From NCBI RefSeq assembly GCF_040869045.1, contig NC_090321.1, positions 91,866,603 through 91,930,602 of the forward strand: a DNA stretch of 64,000 nt. Direction: 5' to 3'. The position numbers and the translations under genes are program-made. The number at the start of each line of letters is the position of its first letter. Position 1 is the first letter of the stretch. Below are positions 63,301 to 64,000 of this stretch, piece by piece. The notes beneath the pieces are model-generated. The model was given only the letters and a program-made list of their open reading frames with translations. It had not been told where the DNA came from and made no database searches. This DNA is from Eurosta solidaginis (taxonomy: Eukaryota; Arthropoda; Insecta; Diptera; Tephritidae).

Positions 63301-64000
63301 ATTTTGCCGCGCGTAAGACCCAAGAGTGCGTCGAGAAAACGTACTTCATACCGCAAGTCAGTAGAAAGGTTGCTAGGGTAGTAAATAGTTGTGTTGCATG
63401 CATATTAGCTAACGCAAAAGCAGGAAAAAAGGAGGGATTTCTTAATCCAATTCCAAAAGACGAGCAACCATTAAGTACGTACCACATAGATCATTTAGGA
63501 CCACTGACAGCTACATCAAAGCAGTACAATTATATACTAGCAGTAGTGGATGCTTTTTCAAAATTTGTATGGTTGTATCCGACAAAGGATACAAGTGCTG
63601 CAGCCGTTATTGATAGGTTGGAAAGACAAGCAGCTATCTTCGGAAACCCGAAGAGAATCGTTACGGACAGGGGTGCTGCCTTCACCTCACATGCTTTTAG
63701 TAACTACTGCAGCGATCGGGGTGTACAACATCTCTTGATAGCGACAGGTGTACCAAGGGGCAATGGTCAAGTGGAGCGAATCCACCGAATAGTTGTACCT
63801 ATGCTAACAAAGCTATCCTTACATAATCCCGAGAAGTGGTACCAACATGTGGCAGATGTACAGCAGTTTTTGAACAATTCCCCAAGCAGGAGTACAAAAG
63901 CCGCTCCTTTCAATCTGTTGACAGGATTACATATGAGATTAAATAACAATGCCGACTTGAATGAAATTATAGAAGAAGACACAATAAGAGAACTAGATAA
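60315..64000 (+). CDS. Gag-Pol polyprotein (gypsy element 3), open to window end
   Basis: I read frame 60315-64000 codon by codon and found no stop (at least 1228 codons). ATG 60315 follows CAAA. Residues about 9-43 fit SAP (VKQLQDALRDLNLSATGRK). The capsid region is about 75-230; two zinc knuckles CFRCGSTSHLIRDC (269) and CFKCQGEGHKSFEC (289); protease LIDTGCC (346). RT: LCCDYRLLNKK, TLDLMDGFFHV and YMDDIII (658). RNase H: IHTDASKFGYGAI (about 807) and TSYELEVLAII. Integrase: GHFAARKTQECV with CVACILA, D in YHIDHLGPL, D in IVTDRGAAF, E in GQVERIHR (1154). All key residues are present. The single-frame gag-pol implies Gag excess must come from protease or another mechanism, not a frameshift. 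Confidence 0.93.
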   Translation, partial: MDRQSVLNCNVKQLQDALRDLNLSATGRKAELQNRLLQHFGLDALDDDNNSTVGSYYADAADNMARNSAIAVESVGRSMFTFKDIEESLTRFDGSDSLDIRQWVNEFEENASAVGWNAIQKFIYSKQLLRGAAKLFFRSQRGIISWESLKEALIVEFGSHLSASDVHNQLRSRRKKSNETFREYLYALMEIGKAINIDEPSVVSYFIDGIPDSKGNKVVLYQAKSISELKEQIKIYEKVYSKASPQVSKNVSQQNAGNSTVTPKTAKICFRCGSTSHLIRDCNVKQAKCFKCQGEGHKSFECTNKENAKIKKESDKANLVDEQKKVFNLAFKKLIVGGLELNALIDTGCCLCLIRRDTFNKLNFDGEVNKERRTLYGICKKQFSTYGSFVANIVADGLEFPQTFHITSEEAIEFPVFIGTSVLEQINISVTPEGVVFTKRADSKTVVRCGSVDRVELLQEFNSLCMNVEELSGNSVISELVNNYQAKKVEECPLEMKIILQDESPVFQRPRRLSKEDKEFVDKQVEEWLEAGIIQPSFSNYASPIVIANKKDKSKRLCCDYRLLNKKIVRDNFPMARIDDVLDKLQGAYVFTTLDLMDGFFHVPVEVELRKYTAFVTPDGQYEFKYVPFGICNSPAVFCRFINFVFRDLIKDETIAVYMDDIIIPAVNEEENIAKLKRVLEIGSKYGLRFKWKKCQFLERKINFLGYEIENGTIRPSTEKIEAIKNYPVPRDKKGLERFLGLTSYFRRFINSYALIAKPLSDILKKESEFVMGKEQLKAFNQLQIALTTSPVLRLYNINAETEIHTDASKFGYGAIFLQKGGEDQKFHPVQFLSRKTTKAEANYTSYELEVLAIIAALKKWRIYLKGIKFNIITDCNAFACTMRKDDIPPRVARWALLLQEFDYHIQHRSGTQMRHVDALSRMYCLQIDDSIRHRLLKAQLEDEWTKAVRTILEKGSYEDYYLLHGILCKDPSKELLVVPMQMEDDIIKYVHDQGHFAARKTQECVEKTYFIPQVSRKVARVVNSCVACILANAKAGKKEGFLNPIPKDEQPLSTYHIDHLGPLTATSKQYNYILAVVDAFSKFVWLYPTKDTSAAAVIDRLERQAAIFGNPKRIVTDRGAAFTSHAFSNYCSDRGVQHLLIATGVPRGNGQVERIHRIVVPMLTKLSLHNPEKWYQHVADVQQFLNNSPSRSTKAAPFNLLTGLHMRLNNNADLNEIIEEDTIRELD

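Larger units (their letters stand above)
58840..64000 (+). mobile_element. Ty3/gypsy LTR retrotransposon 3, leaves window
   Basis: 5' LTR 58840-59189, primer-binding site, a 1.1-kb leader with tandem repeats, and gag-pol from 60315 still open at 64000. It is inserted in the TA tract of a DINE-like element. It differs in LTR, primer site and pol sequence from copies 1 and 2, so it is another family. The integrase HLGPL ... DAFSKFVWLYPTK and GVPRGNGQVERIHR style suggests an mdg3/micropia-like lineage (inference). The coding frame is uninterrupted, so this is the best candidate for a live element here. Confidence 0.9.

Overview
The window looks like transposon-dense, probably heterochromatic DNA of a higher fly (Diptera, Brachycera; a tephritid-like genome is my guess). 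The reasons are DINE-1/Helentron-like elements, a copia-type element primed by the internal part of initiator tRNA-Met, SAP-gag Ty3/gypsy elements, Jockey-, LOA/I-, CR1- and RTE-like LINE remains, and short AT-rich spacers. I find no supportable host protein-coding gene and no tRNA, rRNA or CRISPR locus. Almost every coding stretch belongs to a mobile element.

Layout. 1-2972: a LINE tail, an AT-rich spacer, an ORF1 fragment and a DINE-like element. The first 2.2 kb is duplicated near 52-58.8 kb. 3529-5214: a 5'-truncated LINE with a 13-bp target-site duplication (TSD), minus strand. 6491-22833: three head-to-tail copies of a Helitron-like unit, each carrying several kb of an 89-bp minisatellite and running into a 100-N gap (22834-22933). 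24704-28490: a nearly complete CR1/Daphne-like LINE with ORF1 and ORF2 and one visible nonsense codon. 29287-37372: a DINE-like head-to-tail dimer split by a 6.0-kb LTR retrotransposon on the minus strand (30887-36898). 37434-46857: a second LTR retrotransposon of the same family, plus strand. It is split by a DDE-type DNA transposon (38530-44286), which is itself split by a LOA/I-like LINE (41013-43335), giving a four-level nest with the surrounding DINE. 46858-47828: DINE-like. 47829-51511: a decayed Jockey-like LINE, minus strand. 51512-58839: the second copy of the duplicated segment, split by a complete copia element (53265-57793) with apparently identical LTRs. 58840-64000: the 5' LTR, leader and an uninterrupted gag-pol frame of a third LTR retrotransposon, leaving the window.

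How the parts relate. All four LTR retrotransposons lie in the TA-rich central repeats of DINE-like elements, which seem to act as landing pads. Three carry a SAP-like motif at the start of Gag. One (37434-46857) has lost reverse transcriptase, RNase H and the integrase core, yet keeps a 451-codon frame joining Gag zinc knuckle, protease and integrase tail. The only pol gene that reads as potentially functional is at 60315-64000. Both Helitron-like families occur as head-to-tail tandems, as expected from rolling-circle read-through, and one has produced a satellite array.
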